A DNA stretch of 64,000 bases from Gemmata massiliana (GCA_000531095.1 HG799462.1:933551-997550), one strand, 5' to 3'; shown: positions 34,379 through 43,365, counted from the stretch's first letter. Notes: a model not told the origin generated them from the sequence alone. Program-made: numbers and translations.

Positions 34379-34683
34379 TGGCCCGCCCACGCAAGAAGAA
34401 GGCCACGGAAGCCGCCCCCGAACGCTCCCCGCAGGAAGCGGCACTGTGCGAGAAATACCCACTCGTGAACATCGTCCCGGGTTCGTGGCGAGCACCGGGC
34501 GGCAGGGACGGGTGGGGCACGAAGGCGACGGTGGTCACGCTCTGCCCCTGTTCCGAAGCGGAGGGCAAGGACGTAACGACGGTGCGGGCCACGAGCGACC
34601 TGTTCCAGGTCGGCTCCCTCTGCCAGGTGTGCAGCAAGGCCCGGAGCAAGAACAAGGCGGCGAAGCGGAAAGAAGCCAAGTAA
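34378..34683 (+). CDS. Small basic Cys-containing phage protein
   Basis: A 101-residue protein with basic ends (MARPRKKKATEAAPERSP; KARSKNKAAKRKEAK) and Cys pairs (TLCPCSEAEG, SLCQVCSKARS) that look like a small zinc ribbon. Likely nucleic-acid binding. It precedes the integrase by 55 nt. Confidence 0.62.
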   Translation: MARPRKKKATEAAPERSPQEAALCEKYPLVNIVPGSWRAPGGRDGWGTKATVVTLCPCSEAEGKDVTTVRATSDLFQVGSLCQVCSKARSKNKAAKRKEAK

Positions 34684-34693
34684 CCCCCACCCA

Positions 34694-34720
34694 CGGGGCA
34701 CGCTACAATGGCGTGCCCCG
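34694..34720 (+). promoter_or_regulatory. Hairpin with TACAAT in its loop before the integrase
   Basis: Perfect 10-bp arms CGGGGCACGC (34694-34703, 34711-34720) with loop TACAATG, 18 nt before the integrase GTG. It may be a terminator for the upstream gene, and the loop fits a -10 box, so it may also set integrase transcription. Confidence 0.5.
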
Positions 34721-34738
34721 CCTCTATCGGAGCCCACC

Positions 34739-36577
34739 GTGCACACCGTCGTGATCTACTGCCGGGCCTCGTCGAGCGAGCAGACCGTCAGCTGCGGGGA
34801 CCAGCTCAAAGCACTCAAGGCCGAAGCCAAGAAGAAGGGCTACAAGGTACTGCGGGACTACATCGACGACGGCCTCTCCGGGTCCAAGCAGATCGAGAAG
34901 CGGGTAGCTTTCCACCAGATGATAGAGGACTCCTCGGCGAGAGAGTTCACGCACATCCTGGTGTACGACTCGAGCCGCTTCGGTCGGCTCGACGCCCTCG
35001 CCGCCGCCCAGCACAAGCTGACACTGCGGAAGAACGGGGTGCAGGGCCTCATCTCTCTGGGGGAGGGGGAGCTGCTGTGGACCAGCTCGATGGGGCGGAT
35101 GATGGACGCCCTCACCTCAGAAGCCAACCACGAGACCGCACTCAAGATCAGCCGGGCATCCATCCGGGGGAGGGTCGAACAGCTCCTCGAACGCAAGGTC
35201 TACCCGCACGGCCAGATACCCTACGGCTATGCCAAGGTCTACCGCGGCGACGGCCAGGAGATAAGATTGGGGCGGGACGCCCGGTTCCACAAGCCCCGCC
35301 ACTGGACCCGCGAGTTGGTGGTTGATGAGGCCGAGGTCGCGGTGGTGAAGAGGATATTCGCCCTCTACACGGGTAAGGCCCAATCTATCCGCCAGATCAC
35401 CGCCACACTCAACGCGGAGCAGGCCCCCTCCTGGGACAAGAACGGGTGGTCCTGGAACTCCGTAAGCAAGGTCCTCACGTCGAAAGCCTATCTCGGCTAC
35501 GGGATGATCCACGGCAGCAAGAAGGTGTGCAAGGAGGCCCACAACCGGTGCGAGACAATCGAGGTTCCCGGCGTCCTCCCGGCCGTCGTCGACCAGGATA
35601 CCTTCGAGCTGGCCCAGCGGCTGCATTCCAGGTCCACCATCTCCCGGTTCCGCTCGGACAAGGATAACCGGACCCTATCCGGGATAGTCCGCTGCGGCCA
35701 CTGTGGATACGCCCTCGTGAGCAAGCAACGCAAGAGGGAGGGACGGGCCGGCGGCGTGTTCTACTCGTGCGTGGGTGGGCTCAAATATTCGACCGGCTGC
35801 CCGCAGTACCAAGCCTACGAATCCGACCTGCTGCCGAGCATCATCAAGGAATTAGTGAAGGCAGTCGACGCGGAGGTGCTGGCCCAACTCGCACCCAGGG
35901 AAGAGGCACCCGCCGCGGACGACCCGAGTGCGGGACTGGCCAAGCAAGTCGAGAAGCTCCGGGAGCAGGTCCGGCGGGCCACGCTGAGGGCTGCCGCGGC
36001 GGACGACGACATGCTGGCCGAGTATGACGAAGCGGCCCGTGAGCTGAAGGGGCAGTTGAGGGCCGCGGAGGAGCGGCTCCGCGTGACCAAGCACGTGCAG
36101 CAGGAGGGTGGCCCCGCGCTGTGGACGGAGTGGTGGCGGGAGGTCCGCCCAGACGTGATCGGTGCGGCGAACGATCCCGCACTGGCCACCGAACTAACGG
36201 AGGCCATCTTCCGTGAGTACCCGGCCCTGCGGAGCGTCCCGACCGGTGGGACCGTCACGGAGTACCTCGCGCGAGCCCGGGAGACGCTGTCCCGGCTCGC
36301 CAAGGACGGCAACACGGACCCGCTGGCCACGCTCCTCCCGGACCTGCTCGGGGAGCGGACGACGGGCACGGTGGTGGACAGCAACACGCTGAAAGCGACG
36401 CTGCGGCGGATGGGGTGCGAGGTGAGTGTGTGGTGGCGGACCGCAGAGCGGAAACGGAGAAATGAGCCGTTACACGTGCTGGACAAGGCGAAGCTGGTGA
36501 TTAGCTGGTCTGGGCACTCTGCTCCATCCAGTAGAGGAACTGGAGATAGTGCCCGGGGAACGCTTCGTGGATCGTGA
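34739..36577 (+). CDS. Large serine recombinase (phage integrase)
   Basis: A 612-residue integrase. Resolvase domain (1-150) with Y7-x-R9-x-S11 (IYCRASSSEQ), DDGLSGSKQIEKR and YDSSRFGRLD. Recombinase domain (about 165-290; GQIPYGYAKVYR, ILYTGKAQSIRQI-like IFALYTGKAQSIRQITATLN). Zinc ribbon CGHCG near 319 with later Cys (YSCVGG, TGCPQ). Coiled coil about 390-450 (LAKQVEKLREQVRRATLRAA). GTG 34739 is the start. The core GCT (36521-36523) is codon 595, so the last 17 residues are encoded by host DNA; in the excised circle the tail would be TSGSRVPDIRRTVVIRY. Confidence 0.95.
   Translation: MHTVVIYCRASSSEQTVSCGDQLKALKAEAKKKGYKVLRDYIDDGLSGSKQIEKRVAFHQMIEDSSAREFTHILVYDSSRFGRLDALAAAQHKLTLRKNGVQGLISLGEGELLWTSSMGRMMDALTSEANHETALKISRASIRGRVEQLLERKVYPHGQIPYGYAKVYRGDGQEIRLGRDARFHKPRHWTRELVVDEAEVAVVKRIFALYTGKAQSIRQITATLNAEQAPSWDKNGWSWNSVSKVLTSKAYLGYGMIHGSKKVCKEAHNRCETIEVPGVLPAVVDQDTFELAQRLHSRSTISRFRSDKDNRTLSGIVRCGHCGYALVSKQRKREGRAGGVFYSCVGGLKYSTGCPQYQAYESDLLPSIIKELVKAVDAEVLAQLAPREEAPAADDPSAGLAKQVEKLREQVRRATLRAAAADDDMLAEYDEAARELKGQLRAAEERLRVTKHVQQEGGPALWTEWWREVRPDVIGAANDPALATELTEAIFREYPALRSVPTGGTVTEYLARARETLSRLAKDGNTDPLATLLPDLLGERTTGTVVDSNTLKATLRRMGCEVSVWWRTAERKRRNEPLHVLDKAKLVISWSGHSAPSSRGTGDSARGTLRGS
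36521..36523. other. attR core (GCT)
   Basis: It is shared with 15778-15780. In the circular form, GGGCACTCTGCT (36512-36523) and AGCAGGGTGCCC (15790-15801) would be 9 nt apart and match as inverted repeats at 11 of 12 positions, as arms of an attP. Confidence 0.75.
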
Positions 36578-37802
36578 TGATGTCCATCCCCGTTTTGTTG
36601 AACTGCCGCATGTGCTCGACCTTCCGGCGCGCCTCCCATTCCGTTTCCGGCGGGGTCACGTAGTAGAACGCCTCGGTCGCCTTCGTCTCATACGCGCCCG
36701 GCGTGTCCATCGACGCGAACCCGCCGGTGCGCATGAACGCGGGCGTTTCCGCGATCGTCGGCCGCACTTCCGACGGTACGGTCACGATCTTCTTGTCGAC
36801 AAGGAACTTCCGGGTGCGCTCGATGGTCCCGCGCGTCGCGCCCACGAGGTCTTCCGGCTTCGGGTGGCCCTCGTTCAGCGTCGCGAGCACTTCGGCGGGC
36901 GTCCGCTTCGGGTCGATCTTCTTCGCGGTGGCAACGAACGCTTCCTGATCGCGCTTGAGGTTGGCTTCGCCGATGGCGAGCAGCTTGTCGAGCGGAGCGT
37001 CGAGCATCTCCTCGGTTTCGAGTTTCTTCACGAACGCATCGGCCCCGATCGCGTACTTCCCCTTCGATTTCGGCAGCAGTTCCGTTTCGATCCACTTTGC
37101 CGCGCCCTCGAACGCTTCGATTACAGGCTTGTTGGCGGCCTCGAACTCGGCGAACAGTTTCTTGTCTTTGCCCGCGGCATCTTTGGCCCACGCGGGCAGA
37201 TCATTGCGGAAGAAACTCACCGAACCCTTCGCCACGATGAGACCCAGGTCGGTGAACTCCTTCGGCGGGTTCTCCACGTTCGTTTTCATCGCACCGAGCA
37301 GTTGCGGAGCGGCTTTCAGGCGCCCGATCACTGCTTTGAGCCGGTCCGCGGGCGGGGCGAACGACCGCTTCATCAGCATGTCGATCCCCTCGGCCGGTTT
37401 GCCCAGGTACACAACCGGGTTCCGCTTCCAGTCGCGCACGGTTTCGAGTTCCAGCAACTCGGCGCGAATCGCGTGGTCGAGCGTTTCCGCGTCGATCGCT
37501 TCGTCGTCGGCCAGTTTCCCGGCGCGAAGAGTTTTCAGGCGCTCGTGGAGCTTCTTGAGCACATCAGCGCGGTGGGTAATGTTCGGGGCGCTCAGGTCGG
37601 CCAGTTTCTCATCGAAGTCGTGGATGCCCGCGTAGGTCGCTTGGTTCGGCTCCCACGCGAAGAGCGCGGCATAGTAGTCGTCCACGAACGCTGCGAACCC
37701 GGCCGGCGCGGGCGTATCGGCGGCGACGGGTTGCGGGCGCGAAATCCCGATAAGCGCGACGAGAAGTAAACCGGCTAGAGCCGGGAAGCGGAGTGCAGTC
37801 AC
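36521..37802 (-). pseudogene. DUF885 protein, 5' fragment (right of prophage)
   Basis: It codes for the first 427 residues: a signal peptide from GTG 37802 (VTALRFPALAGLLLVALIGI; GGAG 6 nt upstream), then DUF885 (DDYYAALFAWEPNQATYAGI, ALTHPKPEDL-type GHPKPEDLVGATRGTIER) up to the conserved TIHEAFPGHYLQFLYWM. The frame then runs nine codons into phage DNA and stops at 36501. The HEAFPGH motif resembles a metallopeptidase site. The missing 160 residues are at 15299-15780. Confidence 0.93.
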
Positions 37803-37985
37803 GAGTTGCTCCGGGCTGGGAACGTCTGCGGAGAGGCTGAAGTGAGAATACGCCCGGTGGGAGTGGCGCCGCAACTGATATTCGCGCCGACTTTGTTTCG
37901 CGTGAAATCGAGCGAACTGGGGATCAGTGATTTCTGTAGCCGGGCTCCGTGAAGTGGAGGTATTCGCTGCGTGGTTTGTGTGCTT

Positions 37986-38051
37986 GTTTGGTGGCACAGG
38001 CCTCTGGCCTGTGTGAGCGCCTCCACAGGCCAGAGGCCTGTGCCACCAAAC
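37986..38051. repeat. Perfect 28-bp-arm palindrome (GGCACAGGCCTCTGGCC)
   Basis: Arms 37986-38013 and 38024-38051 are perfect complements around a 10-nt loop. It lies 42 nt past the stop of the last ABC permease gene, so it can end that transcript; the sequence looks like a dispersed repeat unit. Confidence 0.75.
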
Positions 38052-38093
38052 CAAAGACCAAGCACATCAATTCAACGCTCTCATTCGGCTGGT

Positions 38094-38882
38094 TTACAGG
38101 CGCCGGAGCAGACGCGCCGTGATCCACATGCCCGTCAGCGTGAACAGAACGGTCACGCACGATGCCGCGGCAAGGAGCGGCGTGTCCTTGTCGCGTGCTT
38201 CTGGCCAGAGGGCCGCGGGGAGCGTGCGCGCACGCGGCGTTCCCAGGAAGACGGCGAACGTGAACTCGTTTACCGACAAAATGAACGCGATGATGGCCCC
38301 CGCCAGGACCGCGGGAGCGATGAGCGGCAGCGTCACGCGGCGGAACGCGGTCCACGGTCCTGCGCCCAGTCCGCGTGCAGCGCGTTCCAGGTCGGGGTCG
38401 GCGTCGGCCAGTGCGTTACGCAGCAGCAGAAATACAACGGGCAGGCTGACGAGACTGTGCGCAGCGGCGAGCGAGTAAGCCCGACCCTGCAAGCCGGCGA
38501 GCATCACGAGCGGTAACAGCCCCATCGCCAGCACCACCGCGGGCACAAACATTGGCAGCATGACCGCACCGCTGAGGAGGTTTCGACCGCGGAAGTGGAA
38601 CCGCGTGACCGCGACCGCCAACCCCAACCCGCCGACGAGCGACCCCGCGACCGAGATCACTGCGACTTCGGCCGAAGTCTGAAGCGCCCGAGTCCATTTC
38701 GTGGAGCTGAAGAACTCGCGGTACCACCGGACCGACCATTCTTCAGTCGGCGGTTCCAGTAATTCGCTCGGCGCGAACGACATCCACACCGCACACACAA
38801 ACGGTGCGGCGAGTGCGAGAAGTGTGAACCCTCCGAGCACGCGACCGAGGAGCCAGATTGAGGAGGAGACGCGGTTAAGCAC
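38094..38882 (-). CDS. ABC transporter permease (PotC/FbpB-like)
   Basis: A 262-residue inner-membrane permease with six predicted helices (LLGRVLGGFTLLALAAPFVC, VVLAMGLLPLVMLAG) and the EAA-type ATPase-contact loop ERAARGLGAGPWTAFRRVTL. Together with the upstream permease it forms the heterodimer of an importer for iron(III), polyamine or similar. It overlaps the upstream gene by 8 nt. Confidence 0.9.
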   Translation of the reverse strand: MLNRVSSSIWLLGRVLGGFTLLALAAPFVCAVWMSFAPSELLEPPTEEWSVRWYREFFSSTKWTRALQTSAEVAVISVAGSLVGGLGLAVAVTRFHFRGRNLLSGAVMLPMFVPAVVLAMGLLPLVMLAGLQGRAYSLAAAHSLVSLPVVFLLLRNALADADPDLERAARGLGAGPWTAFRRVTLPLIAPAVLAGAIIAFILSVNEFTFAVFLGTPRARTLPAALWPEARDKDTPLLAAASCVTVLFTLTGMWITARLLRRL

Positions 38883-39753
38883 GTGCCTCTCCTATCCGGC
38901 ATAACGCACGTGCGGGTCGCGAGTAGAGCGCGACGCACACGGCCACCGTCACAAGGCTCAGCACTGCTGTTGCCGCGGCCCGCGGCCAGTCACCGTAACC
39001 CAGGCTGTCTTTCTGCACTTTCACCGCGAGCGTCGCCTGTTCCGGCCCCCCGAGCAAAAGCGGACCGACGAACGCGCCCAGCGCCCAAATCAGGCACAAC
39101 TGCCCCGCAATGGCGACACCGGGCAGAGACAGCGGCAGCGTCACGCGGCGGAACGCGGTCCACGGCCCCGCTCCCAGTCCGCGTGCGGCCGCGGTCAGTG
39201 TTGGGTCGATGCGGTCGAGGGCGGGTACCAACACGAGCACCGCATAGGGCATGATGAGGTACGTCTCCGCCACCAGCACGCCGAACAGGTTGTGTGTGAG
39301 CAGAATTGGCTCGGACGTCAGCCCCAACGCGAGAAGCACGCGATTCACGGGACCGGTGTTCCCGAGCAGCAGGTTCACCCCGTAAAGCACGACGAACACG
39401 TTCGTCAGTTTCGGGAGGATCACCGCGCCGAGTGCGAGGGCTTTCGCGCGCTGAGGGAGCGAGTGAATAAACAGCGCGAGCGGGTAGCCGATGGCCACAC
39501 TCAGCGCCGCAACTGCGACTCCCAGAATGATTGTGAACGCAACGATTCCCCGGCCGTATCGCTCGCCGAGGAGTTCGGAGTAGGCGCTGAGCGTCCACGA
39601 ATCGGGACGGTAGAAACCCGTCCCTCCCGTGCTCTCGTAGAGGCTCGTGCGGAGGAGAATGAGAACTGGTCCCGCAAAGAGCGCGAGGAGCAGAATCAGT
39701 GCGGGGGCCGCGAGCAACCACGGCACGACCGAGCGAGTGGAGTGCGGCGTCAC
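38875..39753 (-). CDS. ABC transporter permease (PotB-like)
   Basis: A 292-residue permease with six helices (PWLLAAPALILLLALFAGPV, VAVAALSVAIGYPLALFI) and the EAA loop AAARGLGAGPWTAFRRVTLP, nearly the same as in its partner. Start is GTG 39753, overlapping the substrate-binding gene's TGA (GTGA). Confidence 0.9.
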   Translation of the reverse strand: MTPHSTRSVVPWLLAAPALILLLALFAGPVLILLRTSLYESTGGTGFYRPDSWTLSAYSELLGERYGRGIVAFTIILGVAVAALSVAIGYPLALFIHSLPQRAKALALGAVILPKLTNVFVVLYGVNLLLGNTGPVNRVLLALGLTSEPILLTHNLFGVLVAETYLIMPYAVLVLVPALDRIDPTLTAAARGLGAGPWTAFRRVTLPLSLPGVAIAGQLCLIWALGAFVGPLLLGGPEQATLAVKVQKDSLGYGDWPRAAATAVLSLVTVAVCVALYSRPARALCRIGEARA

Positions 39754-40877
39754 GACTTCCGCAGGATCTCCTGCTCCCACGTCTTCTTGATCTGGTCCCA
39801 GTCCTTGAAGTACGCCTCGTAGGGGAAGTACTTCATCGTGCGGAACTGCTCGTCGGTCGAGGGGTACGTTTGTGCCCACACCGCGTTTTCTTTCGCGACC
39901 TCGCGCGCGGCCTCGACGTGCGACGTACCCGCGCCGCGCTCGGCCATCGCCGCTTGCACGTCCTTGGTGAGCAAGAAATCGATGGCGGCTTCGGCCAGGT
40001 CTGCGTTCGGGGTATCGGCCGGGATCACCCACATGAGCTGCACGAACGCGCGGTCGGCTTCGGGCGTCGTGAACCCGACTGTGTCGATTTTGTCTTTCGG
40101 CATTTGCAGCATCGTCACGCTGTGGGCGTTCCCCGCGGCGAAGTTGCCTTGCAACAGATCCTGCAACATTTTCGGGCCGGTCGGCCACCAGAACCGCACG
40201 CGGTCGCGCTCGCGCTTGGCGAAGTCGAGCACGCTACCGATGTCGTCGGTGAGCATCTGGTGCGCGGTGCCGGGCTTCTTGTCCGCGGCGGCCTTCATAC
40301 ACGCGAACGTGTAGAGCGACATGTAGAACCACTCGTACAGCGCGATTTTGCCTCGCAAGTCGTCGCGCATCAGGTCACCCCAACCGGCCAGGGGGCGGGC
40401 CGCCTGTTTGCGGTTCCAGGCGAGCGTCATCGCGGATTCGTGGAACGTGACGCCGTACCGCTCCTTCGCCACCCAGTTATCGAGTGCCCCGGGCGCGAGT
40501 GCCTTGTGGTTCGGCACCTTGTTGAAGTCGATTTGGCGGAACATCCCGCTCTTGATCGCCGGGTACCCCTGCGTCGCGTCGGTCAGTACGAGGTCGAACG
40601 CGGGCTGGCCCTTGGGGGACGTTTTCAGTTTGGCGATCGAGTCTTCCCAGCCGGGATCGAGCACCACCGTCGCGCCGGTTTTGGCTTCAAATGGCTTGGC
40701 GAACAGATCCTCGAAGATTTTGTCCAATCCCGAGTACACGAAGACCGTGAGGGTGCGCCCGCTGAGGTCGCTCCCGCGGGGTGTGGGGCTCGAACACCCG
40801 CCGAGTAGCCCGCCCGCGCCGAGCGCTGCGCCCACAGTTTTCAAGAACCCGCGCCGGTTCACATCGTGACTGTTCAT
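39750..40877 (-). CDS. ABC transporter substrate-binding lipoprotein
   Basis: A 375-residue periplasmic binding protein. The N-terminus has both a Tat-like motif (NRRGFLKTVG) and a lipobox (LLGGCSS), so the mature protein is membrane-anchored. LTVFVYSGLDKIFEDLFAKP and FDLVLTDATQGYPAIKSG match the iron(III)/thiamine/polyamine-binding cluster. It is first in the operon SBP-permease-permease. No ATPase gene is in the window, so a remote one is needed. Confidence 0.9.
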   Translation of the reverse strand: MNSHDVNRRGFLKTVGAALGAGGLLGGCSSPTPRGSDLSGRTLTVFVYSGLDKIFEDLFAKPFEAKTGATVVLDPGWEDSIAKLKTSPKGQPAFDLVLTDATQGYPAIKSGMFRQIDFNKVPNHKALAPGALDNWVAKERYGVTFHESAMTLAWNRKQAARPLAGWGDLMRDDLRGKIALYEWFYMSLYTFACMKAAADKKPGTAHQMLTDDIGSVLDFAKRERDRVRFWWPTGPKMLQDLLQGNFAAGNAHSVTMLQMPKDKIDTVGFTTPEADRAFVQLMWVIPADTPNADLAEAAIDFLLTKDVQAAMAERGAGTSHVEAAREVAKENAVWAQTYPSTDEQFRTMKYFPYEAYFKDWDQIKKTWEQEILRKS

Positions 40878-41515
40878 AGTGCGTCAGTTTATCAACCGTA
40901 CCTTCGGCAACAAGCAACTGCGCACGTACCGAGTGCGGCGGGCATTGTGGATAGTGGCTTTTTGTCCAAATTGGGTATTGTGTTCTTTTGTTTACCATGT
41001 TAGGATTGCGGGTGCAGGTAGCGGTGGGCTTACACCCGCTCGTTGGCGATTGCGGTTCACCCAAGTTCTTGGCGAACGACCGGTGTCAGCCGGCTGGTGA
41101 GGTGCCGCCCGTTGCCATCAGACTCGGGCGAACAGTCGGTGGCATCTAGGAAAGATAACAACGTGTACATGGAGTAATTGTGACAACATCTTGCTGCCAA
41201 TGAGTTTGAGATGATTCGTGGAGGGCCGTGTAGGGCCGGAAATGTTAGCAAATGTTAGCCACAGACGGGGCCGGCTTCGGGCACGAAACGCCGAAAGAGA
41301 AGAGTTTTGACAAGATTCACAGGATCAACCGGATCAAGAACAGATTGCGAATGCCACACTCCGCCACAGGATGAGATGAACTGTCAGTGCAATCCTGTTA
41401 ACCCTGTCAAAACGTTTGGGCATTCGCAGTTTGTGACCGCGGTCACTCTTGACGCGGTTCGACCCGAAAACCGAGACTACAAGTACACACTGCCGATTCG
41501 TTGAGGGACGTCCGG
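40878..41515. other. Intergenic region with an inverted repeat
   Basis: No gene seen in 638 bases. GTTTTGACAAGATTCACAGG (from 41304) and AATCCTGTTAACCCTGTCAA (from 41391) form imperfect inverted arms about 22 nt long and 66 nt apart, the look of a dispersed planctomycete repeat. The divergent promoters of the ABC operon and the sugar-transferase gene should be here. Confidence 0.5.
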
Positions 41516-42805
41516 ATGCGCATCTGCCTCTTCGAGGATCGCCGCGCCGCGGACCTGTACCCACTCACATTCACGCGACCCGCGTCTCATTTGCTCTGCG
41601 GGTTAACGACACTCGGCGCGAAGCAGGCTCGCTACTGCAGTGCGAACGTCGTCGGGCACCTGTGCCGCCCCGTGCTCGCCGAATGGCTCCGCGCACGCGA
41701 GCACGCCCCGGTCAACGATCCGACCTGGCTCCGTGCCGGACCCACAATTCTCGTGAATGGGCGCTGGCTCGCGCCGCATGTGGCACCTTCCGCCCTTCAG
41801 AACTGGCTCGCCGACGGGCCGTTTATCGGCACTGCGAACGGGGAGATCGCGTTCGCCGCGCTCGACCAGCGCCGACTTCAGGCGGTTTCGCCGGCCACGG
41901 TAGAAGACTGCCTGCGTGACTGGGCGCAGTCGCTCCCGTGCCACAAGGTGGGCGGAACGCTGATTCGCTATTCGTGGGAGCTGATCGAGCACAACGGCGC
42001 CGAGATCGCGCGCGACTTCGAGGTCGCGTGCGACCCGACCGAGGCCGAGGATAACTTTGCCGGCGTCACGCTCATCGGCCCCGGAGACAGGCTGTTCATT
42101 CACCCGACCGCGCGACTCGACCCGCACGTCATCGCCGACACGACCAACGGGCCGGTCGTGATCGGTGAGGGCGCGGTGGTGGCCGCGTTCACGCGCCTCG
42201 AAGGACCGTGTGGGATCGGCCCGCACACGCACGTCCGCAACGCACAGATCCGCGCCGGAACGAGTGTCGGGCCGCACTGCCGCGTGGGTGGCGAGGTCGA
42301 GGCGAGTATCGTGCTCGGCTACACGAACAAATCGCACGACGGCTACCTGGGGCACAGCGTCATTGGCGAATGGGTGGACATCGCGGCCGGTGTGGTCGCG
42401 GCCGATCAGCGGCGCGATTTCGGGCCGATTAGCGTGCCGGTGAACGGCGTCGAGGTGCTCACGAACCGCACAAAGGTGGGAAGCGTGATCGGCGACCACG
42501 CGAAAATCGGTGCGGGCGCGTTACTCAACTGTGGGTCGTCGATCGGCGCGTTCGCTCAAGTGCTGCCGACCGGCACACTCGCGCCGCGTGAAGTACCGGC
42601 ATTCCACGAAGTGGGACCGGATGGGTTGAAGCCGCTCGACGTGACTCAATTGCTTGCCGTAGCAGAGACGGTAGTGCGCGAACGTGGGGACGAGCCGGTT
42701 CCGCAACTCAGTGCCCTGTACCGCGCGCTGGCAGGGGTACCAGAGCCTACCCCCGAGGTCGCGCCGCCCACGCTACCCGCACTCACGCTCCGAAAGAGCG
42801 CGTAA
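41516..42805 (+). CDS. GlmU-like sugar nucleotidyltransferase with hexapeptide repeats
   Basis: A 429-residue protein. The N-terminal half resembles the NTP_transf_4 family (ICLFEDRRAADLYPLTFTRP, LLCGLTTLGAKQ). The C-terminal half is a left-handed beta-helix of hexapeptide repeats (GPVVIGEGAVVAAFTRLEGP, IGPHTHVRNAQIRAGTSVGP, then HDGYLGHSVIGEWVDIAAGV). It probably makes a nucleotide-activated sugar for envelope glycans. ATG 41516 has GAGGG 8 nt upstream. Confidence 0.85.
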   Translation: MRICLFEDRRAADLYPLTFTRPASHLLCGLTTLGAKQARYCSANVVGHLCRPVLAEWLRAREHAPVNDPTWLRAGPTILVNGRWLAPHVAPSALQNWLADGPFIGTANGEIAFAALDQRRLQAVSPATVEDCLRDWAQSLPCHKVGGTLIRYSWELIEHNGAEIARDFEVACDPTEAEDNFAGVTLIGPGDRLFIHPTARLDPHVIADTTNGPVVIGEGAVVAAFTRLEGPCGIGPHTHVRNAQIRAGTSVGPHCRVGGEVEASIVLGYTNKSHDGYLGHSVIGEWVDIAAGVVAADQRRDFGPISVPVNGVEVLTNRTKVGSVIGDHAKIGAGALLNCGSSIGAFAQVLPTGTLAPREVPAFHEVGPDGLKPLDVTQLLAVAETVVRERGDEPVPQLSALYRALAGVPEPTPEVAPPTLPALTLRKSA

Positions 42806-42840
42806 CTCGTGTGCGGGCGCGCGTTAGCTGGTTGTGAAGG

Positions 42841-43317
42841 CTACTTCTTGTCTGGGCCTTTGCTCATACCCGCGACAGTGGCGCGGGTCGCGCGGATGCG
42901 GTCGAGCAGGTTCTGCTTGGCGATGCTGGCTGGGTCGAGCGAGGTGACGCCCGAAGACGGTGGCGTTTTGGCGTCGAGCGCGAGCTTGGCCGCGTCCGCC
43001 TTGTCTTCTTGCGTTTCGCCCTTCGAGAGTCGGTCCTCGGCGTCCACGTAGCCGGTTTCGCCGTACATCTGTTTCAGTTCGCCGAGGCGCACGACGCGCT
43101 CGAGTCGGACGTACCCGATTTCCTCGTAGGGCACGAAGAACGCACGGCCCTCGTCCGTTGTGCCGCCCTCGCGCCCGCGGAACACGAGGTACGTCGGCTC
43201 GAACCGGACGACCGAGTCCACTGAGAGCACGAACTGGTTGCGGAGGACCAGATTCACCTGTGGGTGCGAGGTTTCTGGAATCCGTTTGAATAATTCCACA
43301 CAATCTTCGCGACGCAT
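42841..43317 (-). CDS. Conserved hypothetical protein
   Basis: A 158-residue soluble protein. It has a beta-rich N-terminal half (HPQVNLVLRNQFVLSVDSVV, YLVFRGREGGTTDEGRAFFV, PYEEIGYVRLERVV) and a helical C-terminus (EDKADAAKLALDAK). No known family recognised, but the composition is that of a real protein. Monocistronic or first of a minus-strand group with the next gene. Confidence 0.68.
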   Translation of the reverse strand: MRREDCVELFKRIPETSHPQVNLVLRNQFVLSVDSVVRFEPTYLVFRGREGGTTDEGRAFFVPYEEIGYVRLERVVRLGELKQMYGETGYVDAEDRLSKGETQEDKADAAKLALDAKTPPSSGVTSLDPASIAKQNLLDRIRATRATVAGMSKGPDKK

Positions 43318-43365
43318 GCACTCTCCGGTTCGGGCGACCGACCGGTGAGTACCGGCCGGAACTGG

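Larger units (their letters stand above)
15781..36520. mobile_element. Compact siphovirus-like prophage, about 20.7 kb
   Basis: The region splits a DUF885 gene and holds, from right to left, a serine integrase, three short early genes, a divergent control region, small early genes, a replication gene with iterons, TerS candidate, TerL, portal, protease/scaffold, decoration, capsid, connector genes, tail tube, tail chaperones, tape measure and distal tail genes. Virion modules are complete enough for an HK97-type head and a short flexible tail. I recognise no holin, endolysin, CI-type repressor, polymerase or primase. The tape measure is only 372 residues. Confidence 0.95.

Noticed and set aside
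38094-40877. ATPase gene of the ABC importer
   Set aside because: No Walker-type ATPase is encoded in or next to the operon.
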